Below are positions 22,067 through 32,591 of a stretch of 64,000 nucleotides of DNA, one piece after another. The notes under the pieces were generated by a model. It made no database searches and had not been told where the DNA came from. It saw only the letters and a program-made list of their open reading frames with translations. Source of the stretch: Phragmites australis (taxonomy: Eukaryota > Streptophyta > Magnoliopsida > Poales > Poaceae). Numbering within the stretch: position 1 is the stretch's first letter; the number at the start of each line of letters is the position of its first letter. Location of the stretch: positions 2,552,001 to 2,616,000 of the forward strand of contig NC_084921.1 of NCBI RefSeq assembly GCF_958298935.1. The letters run 5' to 3'. The translations under genes and the position numbers were made by a program.

Positions 22067-22916
22067 ATCATGGTGAGATACTATTCCTTCAGCTTCAAGC
22101 TCTTTTATAGAGTCTTATTCTTGTATCAACGAGATCGCTAAGCTTCAGTCAGTCATCTCATCTCATCTAGCTGCTCGTTTGGTTCACTGCTCACGTCTTT
22201 TGGTTCATTTTTCAGTTCAGACAGATGCTACTCCACTAATTGTGATCTAGCCGTTTCATTTGATTCGATTGTTGTTCATATTATCTCGTAGTTCCAACCA
22301 TCCGTCAGCACAATAGTAGTTGGAATATCCCTAACGTACCTCTCTAAGTACTTTCATAAAGAGAAATGGTATTCGTACTTAATATTTTTTTAGGGTCCGA
22401 CTCCTCAGGTGCCAGATTTTTAGTTTCCTCTCAGTAACTTCATTTCTTGCCGTTGGATGAGATCCAACAATCTGATCGTCTTCTTCCCAGCGTTGCTTTT
22501 CTTTGTGTGACGCATCTACCTCTTCTTCCTCCCCGTCTACGGCAAGAAACTCCCTCGCGCCACCCTGCCTACCGCGTCTCCGGCGGATACGTTTCTTCGT
22601 GCGGATCCATGTGAATCTTGATCTCTGTCGAGGTTACGACGTCTTCTCCAGTGAGGGAATCTATCAAAAGATCGACATGTACCTAATTTCGCCCTTGCGG
22701 GACGCAGTCTTCGTCTAACTATAATAGCTAACATAATAGCTCAACTGATCAACAGCGAAATGCCTAAAGATGTCACGCTATATGTTCAAGAAGATCCTGC
22801 AAGATCTGTATAACAGATCGAGCACGCAGGATGGCTCGGTCTCTCTCGGTTCGATCTCTGGCCCCCAACCCAATCTACTTTCCTTTCCTCTCTCTTGAAA
22901 TTACGCTACCTCAAAG
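22067..22916. other. Non-coding interval, no gene seen
   Basis: No open frame with recognisable content. The part 22540-22735 shares blocks in the same order with 34215-34480 (GATACGTTTCTTC, GTGAATCTTG, GTCGAGGT, GCAGTCTT), so it may be a diverged dispersed repeat. Confidence 0.5.
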
Positions 22917-23196
22917 CTAGTTATTATAGACAGTTTTCAAATTCTATCACAAACAGTTATATATTTTTATCTTTGTAAAAGTGTATGTAATATCAATCTT
23001 GTTACAGACGGTTTCAGAACTGTCTGTAATAGACTTACACATAGACAAATTTTTTGAAAAAACCATAAGTAAGGATCACTAACGTTTTTTTTAAACCGTC
23101 TGTGAGTGTTAAGAGTCACATATGGTATTTGTTGAAACCTATTTGTGAGTAGCAAGAGACAAACAATTTTTATTTTCACCTGTCTGTGTTAGTTGT

Positions 23197-24492
23197 TGTT
23201 GGAGGATTAACTCCAGTCGCAGGGATCCCGAGAGACCCCTTTTTAGAGATTCGGCCGGGGGGATGATCCTGAATAAGTTCGTCGGAGAACTAAATGGGAA
23301 TGAATGCAACGGCCGGTGGTAGGGGTGTTGCCTAGTGCAGGAAGGAGTAAATGCACCGGAATTTAGACAGGTTCGGGCCGCACGGGGACGTAATACCCTA
23401 CTCCTGTATGGGTACTATAACTGTCCTGAGGAAGTCCCTCAAGGATGTTGCTGGTTACAAAAATGTTTGTTCTATCTAAGAGCCTGGGGCTCCTTGTTCT
23501 TCGGCTGGGACTGGGCTCAGCCTTCCTTACAGTATGTCTCTTGCGCTGTGTTCTTCAGTTCTCTTTTTTCGTCTGTGTTTTTTCGTCCCTTTGCTTCTGT
23601 GCCGCCGGCTGCTGAGACACCATAAATGGAAAGGGTGTCATCATTTCCTCTGGGGGTGGAAAATGCGTCGCACGCCCGGTCATCCGTCACAATAAATGCC
23701 CTGGCAACGGGCGCCGTGGAGGGGGCCACCAGGCAGCCGCAGAGCAGCCCGACGTGCCTGCCCTGTCTTGTTCCCCTACCACAGCAGCGCGGCAGACGGA
23801 ACGCCTTGGTCCTTACAACGTTATCCCGAGACAGGCCGGATGGCACGGGACGGGACCCGTGCAATTAATAGCCCCAGGCCTCTCTACCAGAATCGTGGCA
23901 GGAACTGACGCTGAGCGCGGCGGGAGCAGTTGGAGGTGACATGCCACGCACGCTCATTAAATGCGGCCTCGGGCCTTTGACTGGTTGACACCTCAGCGGT
24001 GGGCCCCTCAGGGGCCTTTCTGGGTCGTCAGGGTACCGAGTAATCGGGGGTACTATTCACCTCCCTGAGCACTCTCTCCCGAGCACTCCTTCTAGTCCTC
24101 GGGGAACCGAGTGCTCGGGGGTATTGCTCACCTCCCCGGGCACTCTCTCCCGAGCCCTCTGGTACGGATCCTCGGGGAACCGAGTGCTCGGGGGCTGCCG
24201 CACGCAGCCCCGAGCACTCTCTCCCGGAACTTAGCTCTCCTGGTCATCGGGGGACTAGGGTGCTCGGGGGTGATCGCACACCTCCCCAAGCACTTTCTTC
24301 CCGGTACTTGGATTCCGTGGATCATCGGGGAACTAGGGTACTCGAGGGCCACCGACTGTGGCCCCGAGCACATTCTCCCGGGACTTTGATCTTTTCTCAT
24401 CTTGCAGGGGAGACCCCGAGGGATGGCGCCATGTGGCGGATGGCTGGCCCGGCCTCGGGATTCAGGGACCCCTAGTTCCTGATACACCGACA
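23197..24492 (+). mobile_element. Solo LTR, gypsy-type (1296 bp, TSD GTTGT)
   Basis: It starts TGTTGGAGG and ends CACCGACA, with GTTGT directly before (23192-23196) and after (24493-24497): a perfect 5-bp target duplication. No internal region or second LTR is present, so unequal recombination has removed the rest. The interior has GACAGGTTCGGGCC and GTAATACCCTACTCC, common in cereal gypsy LTRs. Confidence 0.9.
24035..24392 (+). repeat. Tandem repeat within the solo LTR (~70-80 bp, five units)
   Basis: Each unit has a form of TCGGGGAACCGAGTGCTCGGGGG, then a variable stretch with CACCTCCCC or its equivalent, then CCGAGCACTCTCTCCCG. Units begin near 24035, 24100, 24172, 24247 and 24325. The GC-rich inverted pairs could fold into hairpins. 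Confidence 0.75.
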
Positions 24493-24876
24493 GTTGTCAT
24501 AGAGAATTTTTTTTAAAATCATCTATGTGACCCTTTCCCCCTTTAAACAAATATACTTCCTAGCTGCCCTCATTATATATCATAAACACTACACCATTCA
24601 CAAATTAAACAATATATTGACACACTATTTAAACCATTGATCACACATTGTTCATAACATCGATTACACATTATTCATAGCACAAAACACAGACATTTAC
24701 ATATCACAAATGTTAATAGCATCGCACAGATACACGTCACACATTGTCTTGAACATATAAACGTATCTAGTTAAACACAATTCTTAGATATACATCATTG
24801 ATCGATTGACGCCGTCTTTCAGAAAGACGAAATGATTGACATCATGGTGACACCATCTTCCAGAAAGATGAGGTGA

Positions 24877-25270
24877 TAGACATTATCTCACTCTCTTGTA
24901 TTTTAGCACAATGTCAACCCAAACATCATCTTTAATGAGCATATCACAGTCATCTAGACCATGCTGCACCTCGACTAGCTCACGTATGAGCCAGAACCAG
25001 ACTGCGTTGCTGCTAAACTGCCATCCATGGTTTAGCAAGAAATATGTGTTCAAGCCTGTCTTGTAGATGACGAAAATGTCTCAATTGTGACAAACAACAA
25101 TGGAGAAATTTTCATCTAGAAGAATAGAGTGAAGAACGTGGTTCACAGCATACACAGAGTCCACAGAGGGGGGCCTTCGCAGCAGCAAAGAAGGCGAAGT
25201 CCACCCGACCGAAGTCGACGCCAAGCATCTGCACCGTCGAAGTCACCATAGGGATAACCCCATCCTACCA
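24877..25270 (-). pseudogene. Decayed ORF within the CACTA-like element, unidentified
   Basis: On - a frame reads SVYAVNHVLHSILLDENF and, after a TGA, DIFVIYKTGLNTYFLLNHG and ends DVWVDIVLKYKRVR. An upstream piece (MLGVDFGRVDFAFFAAAK) joins it if one base is lost or gained in a C-run near 25170. I do not recognise the family. The end of this ORF overlaps the part conserved at 6558-6800, so it belongs to the repeat rather than to the host. Confidence 0.4.
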
Positions 25271-25850
25271 CCTCCTTATTACTGTGAAATACGTCATTGC
25301 ACATCTACGATAGAAACAAGGCTTTGCCATTAGTTACACACATCAAAGCAATTAAAACCTAACAAACCCTAACTAAACCACGGTAGGAACCATATGATAT
25401 TCACCTCGATGCAATACAATAGATTCAGCCCTAACCGAGATCTCGTTTCTCCAATGCTGATGGCGAGTGAGGATGACGCGTCTGAGTGCAGTGGAAGATA
25501 TGAACACTAGGATATGGCGAGTGAGGAATTAGAACATTTCTAGTCGCTTTATATTGAAGGGAACAAGCGGGTTGTGTGTGTGGGAAGCCAAAATAGTCTA
25601 GAGAGACAAGCAGATTATATATGTGGAAAGCCAAAAAGAACCAGAGAAGACAGGCGGTCAAATTTGAAAACGTTCACAGGTCTTTAAATACAAACGAGTT
25701 TTCAAAAGTTATGTTTGTGTCTATCGTACAGATACAGATGGATTTTAGAAAAAACTTTCTGGGACAATATCACAGACGAATTTTTTTAAAAATCGTCTAT
25801 ATGTGTATGATAAAAACAGATTAATTTCTAAAAATATATGTTAGTTCAGT

Positions 25851-27600
25851 CATACCAAGAGGATATTTTATCAGTGATAAGTTTAAGAAATCGTTTGACT
25901 TATCATCTACTTTCACTGATTATATGATAGTGTTGCATGCGTTAATAAGATCTAGTAGCACGCTATCGATGTCCAGCTCTGAATTCTTTTCTCTCCGTCA
26001 AAAAGCGATACTCGAGAATAATTACGATCAATTCCGAACTTAGCACATGTGGATCGGACTTGTGCATTGAAGAAAAACTCCTACCTAGTTGAAGAGACAC
26101 AGACTAGCAAGCTTAGCTACAGATGCAACGGTGACATCATTGAGATTGGCGATCGAGAGACCAAAGACACTTTTTGGACAAGTGGCACGGTACTTGAAAG
26201 ATTCGAACAGCTAGCTAGGCAGCCAGCTAGTGTGGGATCGACACGATACGTGGTGATCTTGCAGTACAACATGTAGGCCAGAGGCAGGGATATATCGGCC
26301 GGGGTAGTTGTCTTCTAGCTCTTGCCGTGCCTGTGCCAGAGGCAGGGATCTCGCTTTCGTGGAAAAACGTGGCTGTGCCGAGGGATCTGTGGGCTTAAAC
26401 ACCATGCATGCATGCACACTGTGCACGTACGGATCGATCCGAAGCTGGATATTTACGTACTACTAGCATGTAGCTAGCCAGGTAAATGCATATGCTGTAC
26501 ATGTCGACAGGCATGAAGCCATGTAGGCCCTGCAGGCTCCTGGCTAGTAGCTAGATGAATATAGTGCACTGTACACTGATCCATAAATGTGTGAACATTT
26601 ACTTGTAGCCAAGTATACTTTGCTAGTTTTGAAATGCAAGTATTTTTTCGCGCGTACACATGGGCCAGGCCAGCCAGGGCCCTAATTTGCTTGTCCAATT
26701 GCATGGTCCCGGGTCGCCAGGCCAGCTTTTTTTCAAGAATACATAGGATTTGATACATCATCCGGTATACATCGCTAGGCTAGCTTGCTAGGCAATTTCC
26801 ATGCTCGATCCTCTCTTAAAAGGAAAAAAAAACCCGGCAATTTCCATGGCAATGCGCGGAGCTAGGGGACTGATCGGGAGGGCAAGCATGGGCCGCCGGA
26901 TCTCCCCACGGATCGCGTCCAGATTTGGGAGGACGGAAGGGGACCGATAGCCGGGGACCCAAACAAAGAGAACGTACGTGCGTGCGTGCACGGCCGGCAG
27001 CCCGGCAGATTGACGAGGGATGCCGATCTCCGCCGTGCGCGTCGCGTCAAATAGTGCTTCCAACCACGGCATGCATGCAGGGAAGAAATACTGATAGATC
27101 GCGTGAGATGCGTGCATGTACACACGTAAGGCGGACCCAGCTAGCTAGCTAGCCGATCGGCACTGACAAATTAAGTAGTACATCGACGATCGATTCGATT
27201 CGATTATTGGCTGCTAGCTACCTTGGATCGATGCCTACGTCTTGCTGTTGCGAGCAATATTGTAGCTTAGCTAGTGCGCCTGCATCTGCAATAATGCTTA
27301 AATGGCGTCATGCATACATCAACGCTACGCGCGTACGTACGTACACGTGAATGGTCACAACGCACTTGGCTGTGTGCACCGGAGAGTTTCTGCCTTGTAC
27401 TCGAACAGGCATGCATGGCATGTCATCTCAAAAGAACAAAAAGAAGAACAGGCATGCATTTGACAACTTGTCGTAGAGCAATGATATACTTCGATCGACC
27501 TCTTGCAAGCGTCAGCAATTAATAAGATATGCTTGTCTCACTGAGTGAGAGAACCGAGGAGGCCAGAGCCGTCAAAGATTGTACTATATTGATTGGTGAT
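25851..27600. other. Intergenic interval, no gene seen
   Basis: No supported coding region. Self-complementary short runs such as GCATGCATGC, GCTAGCTAGC and CGTACGTACGTAC are frequent between 26400 and 27340, as in grass promoter and intergenic DNA. The interval ends at the target duplication GTGAT (27596-27600) of the next element. Confidence 0.6.
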
Positions 27601-27879
27601 TGTTAGAGTGGAACACGAGAATAGAACAACCGATCAGTTGTATTGATCAATGGTGTTCTACATATATAGATTACAAGGCCATTAGGCCATGCGATGGGCG
27701 CACTATGCGGATCGTGGACGCGCGGAGCGCGCACGTGCAGGCGAGCGAGTGTGCGGGCGAGCGCGCATTGCGGTGCGTGGGCGCGACGGGCGTGCGCGGC
27801 GGGCGCGCGAGAAGCGCGCGACAGTTGTTGACGCAGTTCCGTTGGAGACTTAGCCGTTGTTGAACTTGGCTTGCTGACA
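27601..27879 (-). repeat. 3' LTR of the minus-strand copia element (279 bp)
   Basis: It runs from TGTTAGAGTGGAAC to GGCTTGCTGACA on +. It has an extra 9 bp in the GCGCGGCGG run near 27795 relative to the other LTR. The polyprotein stop codon lies within it. Confidence 0.95.
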
Positions 27880-30267
27880 CCCCCCCGCAGTCACGACGTC
27901 GGGTGCCATGACGGAGAGACTGTCCCGAAAGTCGAAGAACAATGCCGACGGCAAGCCCTTGGTGAAGACGTCGGCGAGCTGTCGCGCGCTTGGCACATGA
28001 GTGACACGCAGCTCTCCAATGGCCACCTTCTCCCGGACGAAATGAATATCCAGCTCTATGTGCTTGGTGCGGCGGTGATGAACGGGATTGCGTGACATGT
28101 ACACGGATGAGATGTTGTCGCAGAAAGCAACCGTGGCTGTCGGTACCTTGCAGTGAAGCTCGCCGAGGAGATGACGAAGCCAGGAGCATTCGGCCACAGC
28201 ATTTGCAATGGCCCGGTACTCAGCCTCCGCGCTCGAGCGCGACACCGTCGTTTGCCTTTTGGAGGACCAAGAGACCAACGATCCGCCGAAGAAGATGCAG
28301 AAACCGGAGGTGGACCGCCTGGTGTCCGGACACCCGGCCCAATCGGCGTCGCTGTACGCCGTGATGACTGGCGAGTCCACGGCGCGGAGCTGAAGGCCAA
28401 GATGTCGAGTCCCCTTGACATACCGTAGTATGCGCTTCAGCATCGAGAGGTGGATGTCGCGCGGCGCGTGCATGTGCAAGCAGACCTGCTGCACGGCGTA
28501 GGCGATGTCGGGGCGCGTGATCGCCAGGTACTGGAGCGCGCCGGCTAGACTTCTGTAGGTGGTGGCGTCGCTGATGAGCTGGCCCTCGGTGGCTGAAGCC
28601 TTTGGCTTGGTGTCGGCCGGGGTAGCCACTGGATTGCACTGCGCCATCCCGGCGCGTTCCAGCAACTCATCGACGTACTGCGTCTGGGACAGGAAGAAAC
28701 CACCGCGATTGCGCCGAACATCAATGCCGAGGAAGTACGCGAGTGGCCCCATGTCCTTGACAGCAAAGGCGTCGCGGAGGCGGCCGATGAAGTGGTGCAG
28801 CAGCTTCGTCGAGGACGCGGACAGGATCATGTCGTTGACGTAAAGGAGGAGGTACGCCGTAGCACTATCACTGTTGAAGACGAATAGCGAGGAGTCCGCC
28901 TGGGATTGCTTGAAGCCCAGGGACTTGGCGTGGCTGACGAATCGCTCGAACCACGCACGTGGTGCTTGCCGGAGGCCGTAGAGCGAGCGAGACAGGAGGC
29001 AGACGGCGTCCGGGTTGTCGGCGTCGACGAAGCCGGTGGGTTGCTGACAGTAGACGCGCTCCTTGATATCACCGTGAAGGAAGGCGTTGGAGACGTCGAG
29101 CTGATGAGCAGGCCAGCCGTGTGTCGCCACAAGTGTCAGCACAGTCCGGATCGTTGCTGGCTTGACCACCGGCGAAAACGTCTCGCCGAAGTCGATGCCC
29201 GGACGCTGATGGAAGCCGCGGACGACCCACCGAGCCTTGTAGCGCTCGAGCGTGCCATCAGGGTTGAGTTTGTGCTTGAACACCCACTTGCCGGAGATGA
29301 CCGAGGCGCCCGGCGGCCGTGGAACGAGAGTCCACGTGCTGTTCGCGAGCAGAGCGTCGTACTCCTTGCGCATGGCGTCGTGCCAGTGTGGATCGGCGAG
29401 GGCGGCACGAACGCTGCGAGGAACCGGTGAGACAGCTGCAGCCGCCAAAGCATACCTGGGGTTCGGCTTGTGCACACCCGCCTTGGCTCGCGTGACCATG
29501 GGGTGGTTCACGGGGCCGGTCGAGGATGCCGCAGACGTGGAGCCGGTGGGCGCGTCGTGCGTCGAGGCTCGGGCCCCGTCGTGCGGCTGGGAGACCACAC
29601 CTGCCGAGGGATCCGGCGCACCCGCCGCATCGTGTAGATGGGCCGGAGGAGGCTCCGGTCCAGCGTGGCGCACGGTGCGCGCACGTTTCGGATGCGGAGG
29701 TAGATCGGAGGCAAGTCGCGGCGTCGACGGTGAGTCCTGTCGTGGCGCGGTGAGTGGGGCGCGGTGACGGAGCGTGGTTGAGGGGAAGACGTCGGGCGGC
29801 GCCGCAGGTGCACGGGGTGCAGTAGACGTGGGGATGCCGTCGCGGAACGGGAAGCAGGCCTCGTCGAAGAGGACGTGCCGCGATGTGATGACTCGCCGCG
29901 TCGTGGGGTCGAAGCACCGGTAGCCGCGGTGGTCGCTGGGGTAGCCGAGGAAGATGCACGGCGTCGACCGCGGCGCGAGCTTGTGGCTGGCCGTGGCGGT
30001 GATGTTGGGGTAGCACCGGCTGCCGAAGACGCGAAGTTCGGTGTACGATGGCGCGACCCTGAACAGTAGCTCGAACGGCGTCGTGGTACCAGTGGCACGA
30101 CACGGCCATCTGTTGACGAGATAGGTCGCCGTGGCGAGCGCCTCCGCCCACAACGCCAAGGGTGCTGCACTGTGAATTAGCAAAGTACGAAGACAATCGT
30201 TAAGAGTCCGAAGGACTCGCTCAGCCTTGCCATTTTGCTGTGAGGTATATGGGCAGGAGAGGCGAAG
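27850..30267 (-). pseudogene. Copia polyprotein, C-terminal part: integrase end, RT, RNase H
   Basis: After the TAG at 30268-30270 the same frame continues SQQNGKAERVLRTLND, which supplies the integrase Glu. RT follows (WVFKHKLNPDGTLERYKARW, QLDVSNAFLHGDI, SLYGLRQAPRAWF), and its catalytic motif reads LLLYVNDMILSAS. The family has YVDD, so the first Asp of the pair is Asn, which should abolish polymerase activity. RNase H is intact (AYSDADWAG, SSAEAEYRA, FCDNISSV, HIELDIHFVRE). The frame ends inside the 3' LTR. Apart from the upstream TAG and YVND the 805 codons are open. Confidence 0.9.
27880..27889 (-). other. Polypurine tract of the copia element
   Basis: CCCCCCCGC on + gives a GCGGGGGGG run on - directly before the 3' LTR, the usual plus-strand primer position. 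Confidence 0.75.
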
Positions 30268-32235
30268 CTAGATGCCATGTGTGGCGAAGAGGAGACGGAG
30301 GGCGGCAGAGTCATACTCGCGGCCATTATCCGTTTGCAGAGCGAGCAGAGGTAAACGAAATTGCGTCTGAATGTAAGCGAGGAAGTCACGAATGGTGGGA
30401 AGCACATCAGACTTATTTCGTAGAGGGAAGGTCCATAGATAATGAGTAAAATCATCAAGAAAGACGACATAGTATTTGTAGCCGGAATTGCTAAACACAG
30501 GAGCAGTCCAGACATCCGAATGAACCAATTGAAAAGGGAAAAAGCTAAGAGTTTGTGACTGACCAAAGGGGAGACGCGTATGCTTGCCCAAACGACATGA
30601 GGAGCAAGAATGAGCATCTGCCTGATTACATTGAAAGGAAAAATTCTGTAAAATTCGGGAAAGCACAGGATGTCCGGGATGCCCGAGCCGTTGATGCCAT
30701 AAGGAGACTTCAGAAGTGGCGGCGAAGGCTTGATGATGAGGGAGCCGCAGAGGGTAGAGATCGCCGCTGCTCTCACATCGGAGCCTCTCCTCCTTGGTTC
30801 GAAGATCCTTAATGGAAAAACCAGCCGGGTCAAATTCGACAGAGACATTGTTATCGCGTGTAAGACGGCGAACGGAGATTAAATTTTTAATCAGTGAGGG
30901 GGAAATTAGGACGCCGTTCAAATAAAGGGGAGATGTGGAGGTGGGGAGGGAGGTGTCGGCACGGTGCGTGACAGGCATACGGGCGCCGTTGCCGACGGTG
31001 ATGATGGAGGAAGAAGGATGAAGGGAGGAGGCAGGCATGTTACCAGGCGAGGACGACATGTGGGATGTAGCCCCGGTATCAAGAAACCAGTCGGACGCGC
31101 TCGGAGGAGATGGGACGCCGGCGCCTTGCAGGGCGGTGTAGAGCGCGGCGTTGTTGTCGAAGGGCGACGCCGAGGTGCCTGTCGAAGAGAGATGGTTGGC
31201 GTTCATCGCCTGCTGTGCCTGGAACGGGGGCCGTGGACCGAGCACGCCGGCGCCCGGGGCACGGAAGGGCATGGTCCACGCTTGGACCATACCCTGCCAG
31301 GGGTTGTACCCCGCCGCCCAGGGAGCAGGAGCGCGCGGTTGCTGGCCACCGTTGTTGCCGCCGCCGCCGTTGTTGCCGCCGCCGCGGCCGCGCCGTTTGT
31401 TGGAGCGGTTGTTGGTGTTCCGGTTCTGGCGCGGCGCGTTGGAGGAGGAGCCGTCGGAGGAAGCCGAGGAGGGGTTGGGGGTGCTGGAGCCGGACGATCG
31501 AGCACCATGGGACGCGGCGAGGGCCTGCCCAGCCTCGACGTTGCTGTCGTGCTGCAGGCTCAATTCTTCCAGAAGGAGGAAGGAGCGCGCACTCATGAAC
31601 GTGTGCGGCGGGAACTTGGAGGTGATGACGGGCTTGGCGTAGCGGTACTTGGGATTGAGCCCACGGAGGAGGTTGAGCACCTGGCTCGTCTCGGAGACGG
31701 GATGTCCGATGTCGGCGAGCTGGTCGGCGAGGCGCTTGAGCTTGGTGCAGTAGTCGTTGACGGTGAGATCGCCCTGCTGCGTCGACCGGAGCTCGGCCTC
31801 GAGATAGACTGCACGCTGCAGTTCGTTGTCGAGGAAGTAGTCCTCGATAGCTCGCCACAGAGAGTACGCCGTGGGGCTGGGCCGTCGCACCATGTCGAAC
31901 ACGGCCTTGGTGACGGTGGTGGAGATCCAGTTGACGACACAGGCGTCGACTTTGCGCCATTCGCCGTCGCGCTCATCGGATGGCGTCGGCGAGCGAACGT
32001 GCGCCTCCACGCCGAAGAGAACCAGCGCAGAGTCGAAGAAGCTGCGCCATTGGCCGTAGTTGGCTTCGCCGTCGTCGAGGGTGACGGGGACGTGCGAGCG
32101 GATGGAGACGCCCTGGAGCACAGCAGAGGAGGCAGGCTCGACGGGGCTTCCATCGTCAGAGGAGGCGTCGGGAGAGTGCGCCATGGGAGCGGAAGCAGAG
32201 GAGAAAGGATTGATGAACTTGGACGTTGATATCAT
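30268..32235 (-). pseudogene. Copia polyprotein, N-terminal part: Gag, protease, integrase core
   Basis: ATG codons occur at 32235 (overlapping the LTR end) and 32184; either could start translation. The capsid domain has NYGQWRSFFDSAL and LRGLNPKYRYAKPVI. It is followed by a Gly/Arg/Asn-rich stretch (about 31360-31440) and no obvious CCHC knuckle. Protease has WFLDTGATSHMSSS. The integrase zinc finger is LWHQRLGHPG...CSSCRLGKHTR. The core has VHSDVWTAP and LALQTDNGREYDS (two Asp). A TAG at 30268-30270 then falls where GI is followed by LRLSCPYTSQQNG in the same frame, so the third catalytic residue lies beyond the stop. Confidence 0.9.
32222..32234 (-). other. Primer binding site of the copia element
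   Basis: On - the LTR end CTAACA is followed directly by TGATATCAACGTC, close to the initiator-Met-tRNA type (TGGTATCA) with one G-to-A change. Confidence 0.7.
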
Positions 32236-32504
32236 GTTAGAGTGGAACACGAGAATAGAACAACCGATCAGTTGTATTGATCAATGGTGTTCTACATATA
32301 TAGATTACAAGGCCATTAGGCCATGCGCTGGGCGCACTATGCGGATCGTGGACGCGCGGAGCGCGCACGCGCAGGCGAGCGAGTGTGCGGGCGAGCGCGC
32401 ATTGCGGTGCGTGGGCGCGACGGGCGGGCGCGCGAGAAGCGCGCGACAGTTGTTGACGCAGTTCCGTTGGAGACTTAGCCGTTGTTGAACTTGGCTTGCT
32501 GACA
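32235..32504 (-). repeat. 5' LTR of the minus-strand copia element (270 bp)
   Basis: It has the same ends as the 27601 copy. Differences are GCTGGGCG for GATGGGCG, one C/T change in the GCACGCGCAGG run, and the 9-bp deletion. CTACATATATAG near 32292 is a candidate TATA region (TATATATG on -). Confidence 0.95.
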
Positions 32505-32525
32505 GTGATGATATATTTGGCAAGG

Positions 32526-32591
32526 ACTCGTTTGGTTCGCGTAATCGGATCCGTTTCTGGTGTGAAACGGGTCAATGCGAACCAAACGAGT
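32526..32591. repeat. 66-bp near-perfect palindrome (mini-MITE-like)
   Basis: ACTCGTTTGGTTCGC (32526-32540) is exactly inverted at 32577-32591. An inner pair, CCGTTTC and GAAACGG, extends the stem, leaving a loop of about 6 bases. It resembles the GTTTGG-type termini of PIF/hAT MITEs but is far shorter than usual. No target duplication is obvious. Confidence 0.7.

Larger units (their letters stand above)
22917..25850. mobile_element. Non-autonomous DNA-transposon-like element with subterminal inverted motifs (CACTA-like)
   Basis: ACAGACGGTTT/AAACCGTCTGTG-type motifs cluster at 22926-23190 and again, inverted, at about 25680-25820 (for example CACAGACGAATTTTT and AAAATCGTCTATATG). Opposed subterminal repeats of this kind are typical of CACTA elements. 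I do not see intact CACTA termini, so the class and both ends are inferred. It contains a solo LTR and a decayed ORF, and part of it is repeated at 6558-6800. Confidence 0.4.
27601..32504 (-). mobile_element. Complete Ty1/copia retrotransposon, Ale/Hopscotch-like (4904 bp, TSD GTGAT)
   Basis: Two near-identical LTRs (27601-27879 and 32235-32504) are flanked by GTGAT on both sides (27596-27600 and 32505-32509). A primer binding site and polypurine tract are oriented for the minus strand. Between them runs one Gag-Pol frame interrupted by a single TAG. The size, short LTRs and high-GC coding sequence fit the Ale/Retrofit/Hopscotch lineage (inferred). LTRs differ by a 9-bp indel and few substitutions, which points to a recent insertion. 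Confidence 0.95.

Noticed and set aside
24035..24392. CRISPR-like array
   Set aside because: The units are imperfect, contiguous tandem repeats inside an LTR with a target duplication, not repeats separated by unique spacers.
26788..27125. Overlapping minus-strand frames of 87-111 codons
   Set aside because: No domain, no homology I recognise and no supporting signals; the sequence looks like ordinary intergenic DNA.
29258..30196. 312-codon frame on - overlapping the RT-coding frame
   Set aside because: It is an alternative frame of the GC-rich copia polyprotein with Arg/Ser/His-rich low-complexity translation.
30964..32229. 421-codon open frame on +
   Set aside because: It is the antisense shadow of the GC-rich copia Gag/protease region on -; its Gly/Arg/Ala-rich translation has no domain and it mirrors the real frame.
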